From Corynebacterium sp. HMSC29G08 (lineage in GTDB: Bacteria; Actinomycetota; Actinomycetes; Mycobacteriales; Mycobacteriaceae): a stretch of 64,000 bases of DNA. Positions 46,582 through 56,931 of this stretch are shown piece by piece; the first letter of the stretch is position 1, and every line of letters begins with the position of its first letter. A program made the position numbers and the translations under genes. The notes under the pieces are model-generated. The model saw nothing but the letters and a program-made list of their open reading frames with translations, made no database searches and was not told the origin of the DNA. Location of the stretch: positions 1-64,000 of the forward strand of contig NZ_KV786261.1 of the NCBI RefSeq assembly GCF_001806875.1. Direction: 5' to 3'.

Positions 46582-46959
46582 GTGAACTACGACGACATGA
46601 TGCCACTCGACCCGTTCGCGGACGACCCGAACGACCCGGCATCGTTCATCGAAGATGACGAGCCGTTCGAGCCACTTAGTGACCAAGAGCGCGCCGAAGT
46701 CCTCCAAGACCTAGGACATGTGCGCGAATGCAAACTCCGCCTGCGCCCACGCGGCATCCAGGGAATCTTCTTCCAGTGTGAAGACTGCGAGCAGATGCAC
46801 TACTACGACTGGGAAATCATGGAGCAGAACATGCTCTCAACCCTGCGCGGCGAGCTGCCCCCAGTGCACGAACCAAGCGCAAGCCCCAATGTTGAGGCAT
46901 ACGTGCCCTGGGATTACGCCATGGGCTTCCTCGACGGTCTTGACGCGCGCGGGCGCTAA
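46582..46959 (+). CDS. DUF5319 family protein (Rv3412-like)
   Basis: A 125-residue acidic protein (MPLDPFADDPNDPASFIEDD) with a CxxC-type pair (FQCEDCEQMHYYDW) and a conserved C-terminus (PWDYAMGFLDGLDARGR). The family is conserved next to guaB2 and sigD in actinobacteria, function unknown. The GTG at 46582 fits the family start. A TAGTCT -10 element ends 7 bases before it, indicating a leaderless transcript. Confidence 0.85.
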   Translation: MNYDDMMPLDPFADDPNDPASFIEDDEPFEPLSDQERAEVLQDLGHVRECKLRLRPRGIQGIFFQCEDCEQMHYYDWEIMEQNMLSTLRGELPPVHEPSASPNVEAYVPWDYAMGFLDGLDARGR

Positions 46960-46993
46960 CTGGGGCTTTCTATCCCGGATCCTCTATCGCGCG

Positions 46994-47926
46994 CTACTGT
47001 CCCGGGACCGCTGGCACAACCGGCGGCACCGTCACGCCACCCGGGTGGTTTGGTTGTCCATCCGGCTGCGGGTTTTGCGGTGCACTGTGCCCCGGACTCG
47101 GCTGCCCCGGTTGTCCCGGCTGGCTCTCAGGCTGGGAGCTTTGGGAATCCTGGGCGTGCCCAGGGGTGCCCGGCTGCCCAGGCTGTCCGGACTGCGTCGG
47201 CGTCGGCGTCGACGAGCTTGGGGTACCCGTCTGCGAGGAAGGCACAGGCTGATTCACAGTCTCCGTCTGCGTCACGGTCACGGCCACAGTTACCGTTTCA
47301 GTGACTGTGTGCGGGGGCTCCGCCGGCTTTTCTTCCCGCTGCACATGTTCCTCAGCAGGCTGCGCATCCGCGTTGTTCACCGCCATCGCATCGACAAGCT
47401 CCCGCGCCTGGATCAGCAGCTGCTCAAGGTAATCAGCGTCACCGCCTTGGCTTGCTACCTCGATTTCTTCCAGGGTGGAGGCAAGCTCAATGGCTGCGGT
47501 GTTGCCGGAGCTCATGCTTGTCGACGGCTCCCGCAACGACGAGCCCTGCCCCAGATCAAGAAACGCAACACCCCCACCGACGACCAACGCCGATGCCGCC
47601 GCAGCGCCAATGAGACCAGCTGCCCACGGGTTCATCTGCTTAGGAGATGCACTCCCGCCGAAGGTACGCCTCTTAGCGGTAGCTTCTGCGCGACCCCCAT
47701 CAATCGCTGTGAGCTTCGGAGCGGACACGTGCTCAACGCTGGGTGCGTCCGGCATCGGCTGTTCAACCTCCGCCCGCAGGTCCAAAAACAACCCAGCGAG
47801 CGGGTCTGCCCCATCGGAGGGGTCAACACCGCGGCCGAGCGAGTCTAAAAACGCGTCAGTGTCATTGACGTGTTCAGCCTGCGGCGTCGCATCATTCTCA
47901 AACTGCCCCGTATCGCGGCCTGTCAT
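46994..47926 (-). CDS. rsdA: anti-sigma-D factor RsdA
   Basis: A 310-residue single-pass membrane protein. The cytoplasmic N-terminus (about 1-100) includes the sigma-binding DTDAFLDSLGRGVDP block. A membrane helix spans about 103-125 (AAGLIGAAAASALVVGGGVAFL), and the exported part ends in a long Pro/Gly/Gln/Ser-rich tail. RsdA holds SigD inactive at the membrane. Its ATG lies at the sigD stop, so both are made in proportion. Confidence 0.85.
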   Translation of the reverse strand: MTGRDTGQFENDATPQAEHVNDTDAFLDSLGRGVDPSDGADPLAGLFLDLRAEVEQPMPDAPSVEHVSAPKLTAIDGGRAEATAKRRTFGGSASPKQMNPWAAGLIGAAAASALVVGGGVAFLDLGQGSSLREPSTSMSSGNTAAIELASTLEEIEVASQGGDADYLEQLLIQARELVDAMAVNNADAQPAEEHVQREEKPAEPPHTVTETVTVAVTVTQTETVNQPVPSSQTGTPSSSTPTPTQSGQPGQPGTPGHAQDSQSSQPESQPGQPGQPSPGHSAPQNPQPDGQPNHPGGVTVPPVVPAVPGQ

Positions 47927-48522
47927 TAGTCTCGGTCCTGTTCTTCCAAAGCCTCACGCAGCTTCGCCAGTGCCCGGTGTTGGGCAACTCGCACGGCCCC
48001 GGGGGTGGACCCCACGGCCTCAGCTGTCTCTTCTGCGGACAGGCCCACGAACACCCGCAAGATAATGATGTCTCGAGCCTTGTCACCTAGTTCATCGAGC
48101 AAACCCCTAATTTGGTTACTACCGTCTGCTTCCAGCGCAAACATTTCGGGGGTAGCGCCGGTATCAACAGTGTCCGGCACGTCTTCCGTCGGTGTGAGTC
48201 TGTCTCTGAAAAGGCTGCGGTGCGCATCCGCAACCTTGTTAAACGCAATGCCGTATACGAATGCCATGAACGGCTTACCCATGTCTTGGTACTTGTCTAT
48301 TGAGGTTGCTACGGCCAAGCAGATTTCCTGCGCGACATCCTCAGCCGTTGGCATCCGGCCACCACTGATGCGTGCACGCGCATACCGCAGCACCTGCGGA
48401 TGAACGATTCGGATGACGCTTTGCAACGCCCGCTTGTCTCCAGCGGCGGCAAGCGGAACAAGGCGCTGCAGCTCATCCTCTGCATCCGGCTGGGACACGG
48501 CGCTCCTCTCCTCCTCGCTCAC
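47926..48522 (-). CDS. sigD: ECF RNA polymerase sigma factor SigD
   Basis: A 198-residue ECF sigma factor with region 2 (AEDVAQEICLAVATSIDKYQ, quoted in part) and region 4 (LPDK-like DKARDIIILRVFVGLSAEETAEAV). In corynebacteria SigD controls mycomembrane and mycolate genes. The rsdA gene follows at the stop; the WhiB gene is divergent across 307 bases. Confidence 0.92.
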   Translation of the reverse strand: MSEEERSAVSQPDAEDELQRLVPLAAAGDKRALQSVIRIVHPQVLRYARARISGGRMPTAEDVAQEICLAVATSIDKYQDMGKPFMAFVYGIAFNKVADAHRSLFRDRLTPTEDVPDTVDTGATPEMFALEADGSNQIRGLLDELGDKARDIIILRVFVGLSAEETAEAVGSTPGAVRVAQHRALAKLREALEEQDRD

Positions 48523-48829
48523 CTCGTGGGGGCGGCCAATACATCTTCGAACACAGTACCGTTGTCTGTATTTTCACACCAGCAACCGCGCCGAACATAA
48601 ACGGCCTTTCGCGGTAGCCCCATAAGGGCCTAAAACGCCTGGGTAACAAGAATTCTCCCCGAATTTACCAACCCTTAACCTTTAGCGAAGGCGCAGCTTA
48701 CAAGCATTTTTTCTCCAGATTCTCCGGTGGGGTCAGGTGCTCGTTACCGCGGCTTCACCAACCGTTTACCAAAGCGGAGCACACTGCTACATCGGCTGTA
48801 CGAAAGCAGATTGAAGGAGCTTTAAGACT
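48523..48829. promoter_or_regulatory. divergent promoter region of sigD and the WhiB gene
   Basis: This 307-base stretch has no coding frame with homology. It must contain both promoters. GAAGGAG at 48813 is a clear ribosome-binding site for the rightward WhiB gene. Repeated TTTACCAA-type words occur around 48660-48775 but I cannot assign them to a regulator. Confidence 0.55.
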
Positions 48830-49147
48830 ATGTCCCTGCCAAGCGCACTTCCCGGGCCAAACGCAGACTTCTGGGATTGGCAGCTACACAGCGCCTGCCG
48901 AGGAGAAGCATCTGAGATCTTCTACCACCCCGACGGAGAGCGTGGCCGTGCCCGCGCGCAGCGTGAAAACCGCGCCAAGGCTATCTGCTTCCAGTGCCCG
49001 GTGCTCTCGCAGTGCCGCGAGCATGCCCTGCGTGTAGCGGAGCCCTACGGCATCTGGGGCGGCATGAGCGAGTCGGAGCGCCAAGCGATCCTGCGCAAGT
49101 CCCGCGGCGCCGCCCGCGTGCCTGCCGCGGCGGCATCCGCGAAGTAA
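48830..49147 (+). CDS. whcB: WhiB-family iron-sulfur regulator (WhiB3/WhcB type)
   Basis: A 105-residue WhiB protein: four cluster cysteines (SACRG near 23, then CFQC and SQC), the GIWGG turn, and a basic C-terminal tail (ILRKSRGAARV) for DNA contact. These proteins carry an oxygen- and NO-sensitive [4Fe-4S] cluster and bind the principal sigma factor. Position between sigD and groESL matches whiB3 of mycobacteria and whcB of C. glutamicum. Confidence 0.88.
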   Translation: MSLPSALPGPNADFWDWQLHSACRGEASEIFYHPDGERGRARAQRENRAKAICFQCPVLSQCREHALRVAEPYGIWGGMSESERQAILRKSRGAARVPAAAASAK

Positions 49148-49167
49148 AGCGACAACCAGTAAAAACC

Positions 49168-49211
49168 AAAGCCCCGCTCAACCAGTTCACAAAACCGGTG
49201 AGCGGGGCTTT
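49168..49211. terminator. bidirectional terminator between whcB and groEL1
   Basis: A perfect 13-base stem (AAAGCCCCGCTCA / TGAGCGGGGCTTT) encloses an 18-base loop, with T-rich sequence on both sides. It lies between two convergent genes and serves both. Confidence 0.88.
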
Positions 49212-49242
49212 CGCTTTTAGTTTGGGCGTTGAGCCGGAGAAA

Positions 49243-50883
<1,641 letters not shown>

Positions 50884-51183
50884 TTACTTCTCAACAACAG
50901 CGAGCAGGTCACGCGCGGAAAGGAGCAGGTACTCCTCGCCACCGTACTTCAGCTCGGTACCGCCGTACTTGGCAAACACGACGGTGTCGCCTTCCTTGAC
51001 ATCCAGAGCCACACGGTTGCCGTTATCGTCCAGTCGGCCCGGGCCGACTGCAACCACGACAGCCTCCTGCGGCTTCTCAGCAGCGGAGTCCGGGATAACC
51101 AGGCCGGATGCGGTGGTGGTCTCAGCCTCGGCGATCTGCACCAAAACCTTGTCATCGAGAGGACGGATGTTGACGTTTGCCAT
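50884..51183 (-). CDS. groES: co-chaperonin GroES
   Basis: The 99-residue lid of the chaperonin, beginning [20 protein letters not shown] and containing the mobile loop and the [11 protein letters not shown] end block. It is the first gene of groES-groEL1, and the CIRCE operator lies about 110 bases upstream. Confidence 0.97.
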   Translation of the reverse strand: MANVNIRPLDDKVLVQIAEAETTTASGLVIPDSAAEKPQEAVVVAVGPGRLDDNGNRVALDVKEGDTVVFAKYGGTELKYGGEEYLLLSARDLLAVVEK

Positions 51184-51291
51184 GATAGGTACTTGACCTT
51201 TCGTCTCTTAAGCGTTTAGAAAGTGTTCGCGGTTATTCCCATGTCGCGCAGCCGTCGTCGCGGGTGAACAACTGTGCTCGAGACAACCCGT

Positions 51292-51318
51292 TTAGCACTC
51301 TACCGTCGCGAGTGCTAA
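51292..51318. promoter_or_regulatory. CIRCE element (HrcA operator)
   Basis: TTAGCACTC-N9-GAGTGCTAA is a perfect CIRCE inverted repeat. HrcA binds it and represses groESL until heat shock. It lies between groES and the upstream hypothetical gene. Confidence 0.97.
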
Positions 51319-51345
51319 GTGACAACAACGCCGCTCAAACCCGGC

Positions 51346-51789
51346 CTAATCCTGCGGCGCACCCATGTTGAGCACCGCGTTTTCCCACAGCTGAAACTCC
51401 TCTGGGTTGTCGTCCCGGTAGTGACGTGCGGCGCGGATGGTCCGTTTGATTTCTTCCACGATGTCGTCGTTAATGCTGCTGCCCTTACGGCCGGTAAAAA
51501 TTACCGGGCCGGAAATCGCGGTTACCGGGTCCTGCAGGAAGCTGGGGTTGCCGGTGGCTGCATGGTTTTTCGCCAGGGAGGCAACTGGGTTCGGCTGCGC
51601 GCGGTCTTCGCGTGCGGACGGCGAGTAGATCGCCTCGAATTCCTCCTCCGGTTCCATGAACGCCACACGCACGGTGTCAATGACCACGGGTCCGAGGAAG
51701 TGATTGGCGTCTGCGAGGTCGAACACGATGCGTCGATACGTCAGATCCGGGTTAACAAGCAGGCCAAAACGCTGGTCGTCTCCATGCAT
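51346..51789 (-). CDS. conserved hypothetical protein
   Basis: A 147-residue soluble protein without a family I recognise. A beta-rich N-terminus (DLTYRRIVFDLADANHFLGPVV in two strands) is followed by a polar middle and a helical C-terminus (DDIVEEIKRTIRAARHYRD). The ATG at 51789 has an AGGA site at correct spacing and is preferred over 51807. It sits between tsaD and groES. Confidence 0.65.
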   Translation of the reverse strand: MHGDDQRFGLLVNPDLTYRRIVFDLADANHFLGPVVIDTVRVAFMEPEEEFEAIYSPSAREDRAQPNPVASLAKNHAATGNPSFLQDPVTAISGPVIFTGRKGSSINDDIVEEIKRTIRAARHYRDDNPEEFQLWENAVLNMGAPQD

Positions 51790-51889
51790 GGCGGGGTCCT
51801 TTCGCAATCAGGCAAAGCATGAATCCACAACAGGCTAACTGCACAAAGGCAATCCCGCTCGCTAACGTTTCCAGACAGTCGACCTGGCG

Positions 51890-52921
51890 TTAGACCAGCG
51901 GTACCTCAACCTCAAGCGAAGTGTCGGTCGCCGCACCCAGTCCGGAGGGCTGCGCGCCCTCATGAATCAGCTGGGCGGCAAGCGCCGCGATCATCACGCC
52001 GTTATCCGTACACAGGCTAAACCGTGGCACGCGAAGTTCAATCCTGTGCTCGGCGCACCGTTGTTCTGCCAGCTCACGCAGTCGCGAGTTCGCCGCAACT
52101 CCGCCACCCAACAGCAGCGTGCGCGCGCCAGTGTCCTCGCAGGCCAGCACGGCTTTCTTCGTCAGCACGTCACACACCGCCTCTTGGAAGGATGCGCACA
52201 CGTCCGGCACGGAGTACTCCTCGGCAGATTCCACGTAGCGCGCCACCGCAGTCTTGAGCCCGGAGAATGAAAAGTTGTAGCGGTGCTCCCCGCGCATGTC
52301 CTCAGCCTTGGTCAATGCTCGCGGCAGGGTAATGTTCGGCGTTCCAAGGGCACTTTGCTTATCGACGACCGGCCCTCCCGGATACCCCAACCCCAAAAGA
52401 CGCGCGACCTTGTCGTACGCTTCCCCGGCTGCGTCATCAAGCGTGGAACCGAGCTCGCGCATGGGCTTGCCAACGGCATCCACCTCAAGCAGCTGCGTGT
52501 GACCTCCGGACACCAAAAGCGCAATGGAGTGCGGCAACTCCCCTTCCCCGTCCAGGTTGGCCACCGCAACGTGCCCGCCTAGGTGGTTGACGCCGTAAAA
52601 CGGCACGCCCCAAGCGGCGGCGTACGCCTTCGCAGCGGACGCGCCCACCAACAGTGCCCCGGCAAGACCCGGGCCCACCGTCGCTGCCACCGCATCAGGT
52701 TTTTCAATGCCTGCTTCTGCAAGTGCGGCCTCCATCACCTGCGGCATCGCCTCCAAGTGCGCGCGCGAGGCGATCTCGGGTACCACGCCACCGAAGACGG
52801 CGTGCTCCTCCATAGAAGAGGCAACCTTATCCGCAAGGATGGTCATCGTGCCGTCTGCTTCCAGACGCACAATGCCCACACCCGTCTCATCACACGAGGA
52901 CTCAATACCAAGCACAATCAT
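51890..52921 (-). CDS. tsaD: tRNA N6-threonylcarbamoyladenosine synthase subunit TsaD
   Basis: TsaD transfers the threonylcarbamoyl group to A37 of ANN-decoding tRNAs. The 343-residue ASKHA protein has [10 protein letters not shown] at the N-terminus, the metal-binding HLGGH motif, and [11 protein letters not shown]. It overlaps rimI by 4 bases; TsaB and TsaE, its partners, are in the same operon. Confidence 0.97.
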   Translation of the reverse strand: MIVLGIESSCDETGVGIVRLEADGTMTILADKVASSMEEHAVFGGVVPEIASRAHLEAMPQVMEAALAEAGIEKPDAVAATVGPGLAGALLVGASAAKAYAAAWGVPFYGVNHLGGHVAVANLDGEGELPHSIALLVSGGHTQLLEVDAVGKPMRELGSTLDDAAGEAYDKVARLLGLGYPGGPVVDKQSALGTPNITLPRALTKAEDMRGEHRYNFSFSGLKTAVARYVESAEEYSVPDVCASFQEAVCDVLTKKAVLACEDTGARTLLLGGGVAANSRLRELAEQRCAEHRIELRVPRFSLCTDNGVMIAALAAQLIHEGAQPSGLGAATDTSLEVEVPLV

Positions 52922-53421
52922 TGGGAATCACCTTTCGTGGCAGCGGGCTGGGTGGTGGCAGGTCGGGTCATAGTAAATGCATCCGCCCCAGAGGGCTGAT
53001 AGTAGGCCTTGCGGGTGGCAAGGGTGTAAAAACCGTAGCTTTCATACAGTGCGATCGCGGGCGCGTTGTCGGTGCGGACCTCCAAAAAGATCGGTCCACC
53101 CAGAAGGTCCGCAGTGTGCACAAGCTGGTCCATCAGCGCCCGCCCAATGCCTTTGCCCTGGTGCGCGCGATCCACGCCGATGGTGTGTACTTCAAACTCT
53201 GGGTCATTGCGAGGCCCCAGCATGGCGAGGCCCGCGTAGCCGACCAAAAGCTCTTCCCCGGCTTCTTCCCCGGGCAGAAACGCCCCAACATAAAACGTGT
53301 GAGGGGCGGCAAACTCGGCGACAAAGGCCTCGCGTGACCATGGGTTGTCGTTAGCAAAGAGGTCGGCTTCGATGTGGGCGACCCGCGTTGCGTCGTCAAG
53401 CACAAGCTCCCTGATGATCAT
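52918..53421 (-). CDS. rimI: ribosomal-protein-alanine N-acetyltransferase RimI
   Basis: A 167-residue GNAT acetyltransferase with the acetyl-CoA loop ([11 protein letters not shown]) and the [18 protein letters not shown] end block. RimI acetylates the N-terminus of S18, with wider targets in actinobacteria. It overlaps tsaB and tsaD by 4 bases on each side. Confidence 0.92.
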   Translation of the reverse strand: MIIRELVLDDATRVAHIEADLFANDNPWSREAFVAEFAAPHTFYVGAFLPGEEAGEELLVGYAGLAMLGPRNDPEFEVHTIGVDRAHQGKGIGRALMDQLVHTADLLGGPIFLEVRTDNAPAIALYESYGFYTLATRKAYYQPSGADAFTMTRPATTQPAATKGDSQ

Positions 53422-54053
53422 TTGGGGGGCACCGCATCGGGCCTGCGCAGATACAGCGGCACCAGCGGGGCCGGCGGGGCAGTGAAGTCCGCGGCCGCAA
53501 TCAAGCCAGCTGTGCGCGGGCCGAGGTAGGTGACCTCGCCTGCTGCGACCTGCAGCTGATCACGGAGATGCAACGGGCAGCTGAGCACGTCGACCGACTC
53601 CACAGTAACAGCAGAAGGCGCGCACACGTCAGGGCCCGCCACGCGCGTGCCGCGCTCATAGTGTGCCCAGTACACCTCGCGACGGCGCGCATCCGTCACC
53701 ACCAGACACGAGGGGGCCTCAACCGTCAGCCCTGTCGCATCGTGTGTGACCACACCGTAGACGGGAATCTTCAACGCCTGTGCAAATGCGGAGGCTGAAG
53801 CCATGCCCACCCTCAGGCCGGTAAACGGGCCAGGCCCGCAACCAACCACCACAGCGTCAAGGTCCGCGTAGGTAACGCCTGCTTTCCTCAGCATGGCCTC
53901 GACGGTGGGAACCAGCAGCTCGTTGTGGGCACGAGTGGCCTGAGCGGACTCCGCCAGAACGGTTAGCGCCCCATCTTTGCCACGCTTTGCAACACCAACG
54001 ACCAGCTCAGCCGTCGCGGTGTCAATAGCCAGAACGAACTTGGGATCAGGCAT
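53418..54053 (-). CDS. tsaB: t6A synthesis partner TsaB
   Basis: TsaB is the inactive paralogue that dimerises with TsaD. About 211 residues: VLAIDTATAELVVGV, then AHNELLVPTVEAML and VGCGPGPFTGLRVGMASA. The ATG at 54053 (MPDPKFVLAID) overlaps the stop of the preceding gene (TAATG). Confidence 0.93.
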   Translation of the reverse strand: MPDPKFVLAIDTATAELVVGVAKRGKDGALTVLAESAQATRAHNELLVPTVEAMLRKAGVTYADLDAVVVGCGPGPFTGLRVGMASASAFAQALKIPVYGVVTHDATGLTVEAPSCLVVTDARRREVYWAHYERGTRVAGPDVCAPSAVTVESVDVLSCPLHLRDQLQVAAGEVTYLGPRTAGLIAAADFTAPPAPLVPLYLRRPDAVPPK

Positions 54054-54556
54054 TACTGCGCAATACCCAGCTGCCACTGGCCATCCGAGTAGAAGAACGG
54101 CATGCCAGCGTCCATAGGGTAGGTCTCAGTGTGCGGGGTGGTGCAGATATTGATGTCATTCAACGCAACCTGGTCCAGTCCCACCTGGGCGTCCACATTG
54201 TGCGGCAAAAGCAACACGTAGCCGTAACGGCCGTTCAGATCCATGGTCGGATCAAGCTCAAACGCCTCCAGCTTGGCGTTGATCAGCTCCGGCGGCTCAT
54301 TCGGGCACAAGATGGTGTAAGCAGCGTACGTATCGGTGTCATAGACCAAGGCCGGGTTGACCAGGTTCGCCACAACAGCACCGCTGTTGGGGCGCGCCCC
54401 CTCAAGGGAAGTGGTCAACGAGTTGGTAGGAGCGATCTGCACCTCCGCCGCCTCAGGGCGAGACTGCGGGATAAAAATCAGGCCGATAAGGGCAACAATC
54501 CAGGCTGCGACAGCAAGGACAACCCAATTGCGCTGCGTGTTGGAGAGATTCAGCAT
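54053..54556 (-). CDS. hypothetical single-pass exported protein
   Basis: About 167 residues: a short basic N-terminus, one membrane helix (WVVLAVAAWIVALIGLIFI near 11-29) and an extracytoplasmic domain with two cysteines that could form a disulfide (ILCPNEPP and NICTTPHT). The ATG at 54556 (MLNLSNTQRN) is used. It lies between tsaE and tsaB in the operon and seems restricted to corynebacteria; no function known. Confidence 0.7.
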   Translation of the reverse strand: MLNLSNTQRNWVVLAVAAWIVALIGLIFIPQSRPEAAEVQIAPTNSLTTSLEGARPNSGAVVANLVNPALVYDTDTYAAYTILCPNEPPELINAKLEAFELDPTMDLNGRYGYVLLLPHNVDAQVGLDQVALNDINICTTPHTETYPMDAGMPFFYSDGQWQLGIAQ

Positions 54557-54566
54557 GCGCTCCAGC

Positions 54567-55067
54567 CTACAACCCGCCGCCACAGGCAGTGAACCAGGTG
54601 ATCACACGGCCTTCAGATTCCGGGTCTTGCTTAAACAGCGTTTCCCGATCCAGCTTGATAAGCAGGTATTTCGACGCGATCTGCTCCACCAGCCCCCCGC
54701 CCCACTCGGCGACAACCACCGCATCATCCAAATCCGTATCCAAATCCAGGGCATCCAGCTCCCCCAGCGGATCCCCGCTGCCGCCCTCACCAACCAACCG
54801 GTAGGCGTCCACGTGCACCAGGTTTGGCCCGCCCACGGTGGAGCGATGCTCGCGGGCAAGCACAAACGTCGGACTTGTCACCCTGCCCTTGACCTGCATG
54901 CCAGCAGCAATCCCCTGGGTGAGGGTGGTTTTGCCGGCGCCCAGTGGACCGTCCAAAATTACCACATCGCCGGCCTTCAGCGCGGCCCCCAGTTCGCGGC
55001 CCAACGCCTGCGTTGCAGCTGCGTCCTCACACACGCGGCTGCCCTCGGCAGGAAATGACGCTTTCAT
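54567..55067 (-). CDS. tsaE: t6A synthesis ATPase TsaE
   Basis: TsaE resets the TsaBD complex by ATP hydrolysis. About 166 residues with Walker A GPLGAGKTT, SPTFVLAREH and the WGGGL end motif. The ATG at 55067 (MKASFPAEG) follows a GAAAGG site that belongs to the 13-base tandem repeat upstream. Confidence 0.92.
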   Translation of the reverse strand: MKASFPAEGSRVCEDAAATQALGRELGAALKAGDVVILDGPLGAGKTTLTQGIAAGMQVKGRVTSPTFVLAREHRSTVGGPNLVHVDAYRLVGEGGSGDPLGELDALDLDTDLDDAVVVAEWGGGLVEQIASKYLLIKLDRETLFKQDPESEGRVITWFTACGGGL

Positions 55068-55070
55068 AGA

Positions 55071-55115
55071 TTTCCTTTCAACAGTGCCTTTCAACAGTGC
55101 CTTTCAACAGTGCTC
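55071..55115 (-). repeat. 13-base tandem repeat carrying ribosome-binding sites
   Basis: On the minus strand GCACTGTTGAAAG occurs three times in a row, directly before the tsaE ATG. Each unit contains GAAAGG at its junction, a ribosome-binding-like sequence. Only the last is correctly spaced. The repeat fills almost the whole alr-tsaE gap. Confidence 0.85.
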
Positions 55116-55117
55116 AG

Positions 55118-56203
55118 TCAGCGGTACTCGCGGCGGGTGCGGCCCTTCGGTGAGCACAACACCTCATAGTCAATGGTGCCAATGCGGCCGGCAAGCTCGG
55201 TGGCGCTCATCCCGCCAGGGCCGAAGATCACGGCCTCATCACCAGCCGTGACCTCATCCTCGTTGGCGTCTAACCAGATCACCATCTGATCCATACACAC
55301 GCGCCCCACCACGGGGTAACGCTTGCCACGCACCGTGATCTGCAGGTGCGGCTGCCATGCACGCGACACACCATCGGCATAGCCAGCGGGAACCACAGCG
55401 GTAAAACCGTCGCGCGGCGCGTGCCACGTCAACCCATAACTGACTGGTTCGCCCTTGCCAATGTGCTTGACCGCCAGGATGTCAGCCACCCACGACATCG
55501 CCGGGTGCAGACCCTTATCTGTGCCTGTACCCTGCCCCACGATCGGATCCATACCGTACAGGCTGAGCCCGGGGCGGACCTGGTCAAAGTGCAGGTCCGG
55601 GCGCGACCACGTCGCCGCCGTGTTAGCCAAGTGGTTACACGAAAGCTCCAGGCCCGCCGCGCGTCCACGGCTGATCGCGGCGCGGAATCGCTCCGCCTGT
55701 GTATCGGTGTAAGGATCTTGCGGGTTGTCCGCATAAGCCAGATGGCTCATCAACCCCTTGACGCGGATGCTCCCGGCGCGCTGTGCCTCAGCTGCCAACG
55801 CGAAGACTTCCTCCCACGCGTTTTCATCGAAACCGGAGCGATGCATCCCAGTTTCCACTTTGAGGTACGTGGTGGGGGTAAACGGGGCGTCGATAAGCCT
55901 GTGCAAATGCTCCATCGTGGGGGCTGCAAGCTCGATGTCTTCCGGGATGTCGTCGCGCAGGTCCCACAGCCAGCACATGACCGGCAGGCTGGTGAGGCTG
56001 CGCGCCTCGCGTGCCTCTGCAAGGGTGGCCACACCGAAGGCGTCAGCACCGTTGGCTTCCATCACCGGAACACAGCGCGCAACCCCGTGGTTGTAGGCGT
56101 CTGCTTTGACAATGCACACCAGATTCGCGTCGCCTGCCTGGCGTTTCAACAGGCGGGTGTTGTGCGCGATTGCGTCAAGATCAATGCGAGCAGTCAAACT
56201 CAT
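55118..56203 (-). CDS. alr: alanine racemase
   Basis: Alr makes D-alanine for peptidoglycan with PLP. 361 residues: PLP-lysine block CIVKADAYNHG near residue 30, LVICLAN-like catalytic Tyr region, and the C-terminal RVCMDQMVIWLD block. The ATG at 56203 (MSLTARIDLDAIAHN) is the family start; the frame extends to 56233. Confidence 0.95.
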   Translation of the reverse strand: MSLTARIDLDAIAHNTRLLKRQAGDANLVCIVKADAYNHGVARCVPVMEANGADAFGVATLAEAREARSLTSLPVMCWLWDLRDDIPEDIELAAPTMEHLHRLIDAPFTPTTYLKVETGMHRSGFDENAWEEVFALAAEAQRAGSIRVKGLMSHLAYADNPQDPYTDTQAERFRAAISRGRAAGLELSCNHLANTAATWSRPDLHFDQVRPGLSLYGMDPIVGQGTGTDKGLHPAMSWVADILAVKHIGKGEPVSYGLTWHAPRDGFTAVVPAGYADGVSRAWQPHLQITVRGKRYPVVGRVCMDQMVIWLDANEDEVTAGDEAVIFGPGGMSATELAGRIGTIDYEVLCSPKGRTRREYR

Positions 56204-56210
56204 GCGTTCA

Positions 56211-56870
56211 TTACAGCAGGTGCACCGCGCCAAGCACGACCAACATCACCGACACCGCCCATGTTGCGGCCAATGAGACGGTTTTCGGGTTTGCGCGTGC
56301 CCACTCAAATGCTCGCCCTGCCGCAGACTTCGGCTTCGCACGCACCCACCCCACCAGCAGGGCACACAGCGTAGGCAGCGACAGCGCAACCGTGGCATAC
56401 AGCGGAATCGCCGCGTAGCGCTGCACCGGCTCAATCCCAGCCGCCGACAGCAGCGCCAGCCCGCCATAAAACGGCACTGAAGTCGCCGATTGCACCAGCC
56501 CCAGAACCACACCCGTGAGCACTGTGCTTATCGACGGCACCGCCAACGGCCCCATCACCTTCTGCACAAGACCCGCGTTATCGCCTCCCCGAAGAGCCAG
56601 AAGGCCAGTGACAACGCCGGTAGCGATCAGCAACATGCCGAACACTGGGCCCTCGACGAAACGCTGGACGGCGTCACCCAAGCCGTCGAAAATCAGCAGC
56701 ATCAGCGCCGCCAGTAACGCCACTCCCAGCCAATCGCCCGCAATCAACAAGCCTGTGACCTTGGCGTATCTGCGGTTTGCTCGAGGCGCCACAATGCCCA
56801 CGGCCACGATGACTGCAATAAGCAGCAGGTTGACCGAGTCAATGAAAGCAAGTGATAAGGCGCCTAGCAT
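56211..56870 (-). CDS. integral membrane protein (GAP/LysE-like)
   Basis: About 219 residues with six hydrophobic helices (LGALSLAFIDSVNLLLIAVIV onward, quoted in part). The arrangement resembles the GAP/LysE-like exporters of actinobacteria, but the family is uncertain. The ATG at 56870 is used. It is followed by alr after 7 bases and is divergent from the hydrolase-like gene. Confidence 0.65.
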   Translation of the reverse strand: MLGALSLAFIDSVNLLLIAVIVAVGIVAPRANRRYAKVTGLLIAGDWLGVALLAALMLLIFDGLGDAVQRFVEGPVFGMLLIATGVVTGLLALRGGDNAGLVQKVMGPLAVPSISTVLTGVVLGLVQSATSVPFYGGLALLSAAGIEPVQRYAAIPLYATVALSLPTLCALLVGWVRAKPKSAAGRAFEWARANPKTVSLAATWAVSVMLVVLGAVHLL

Positions 56871-56918
56871 CCATGCCACCCTACGCGGCTTTCCGGCAGA
56901 AACATATGCCAAATCAAG

Positions 56919-56924
56919 TAGAGT
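56919..56924 (+). promoter_or_regulatory. -10 element, leaderless start of hydrolase-like gene
   Basis: TAGAGT ends seven bases before the GTG at 56932, and no ribosome-binding site is present. The geometry equals that of metY and the DUF5319 gene. Confidence 0.45.
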
Positions 56925-56931
56925 TGCCCGT

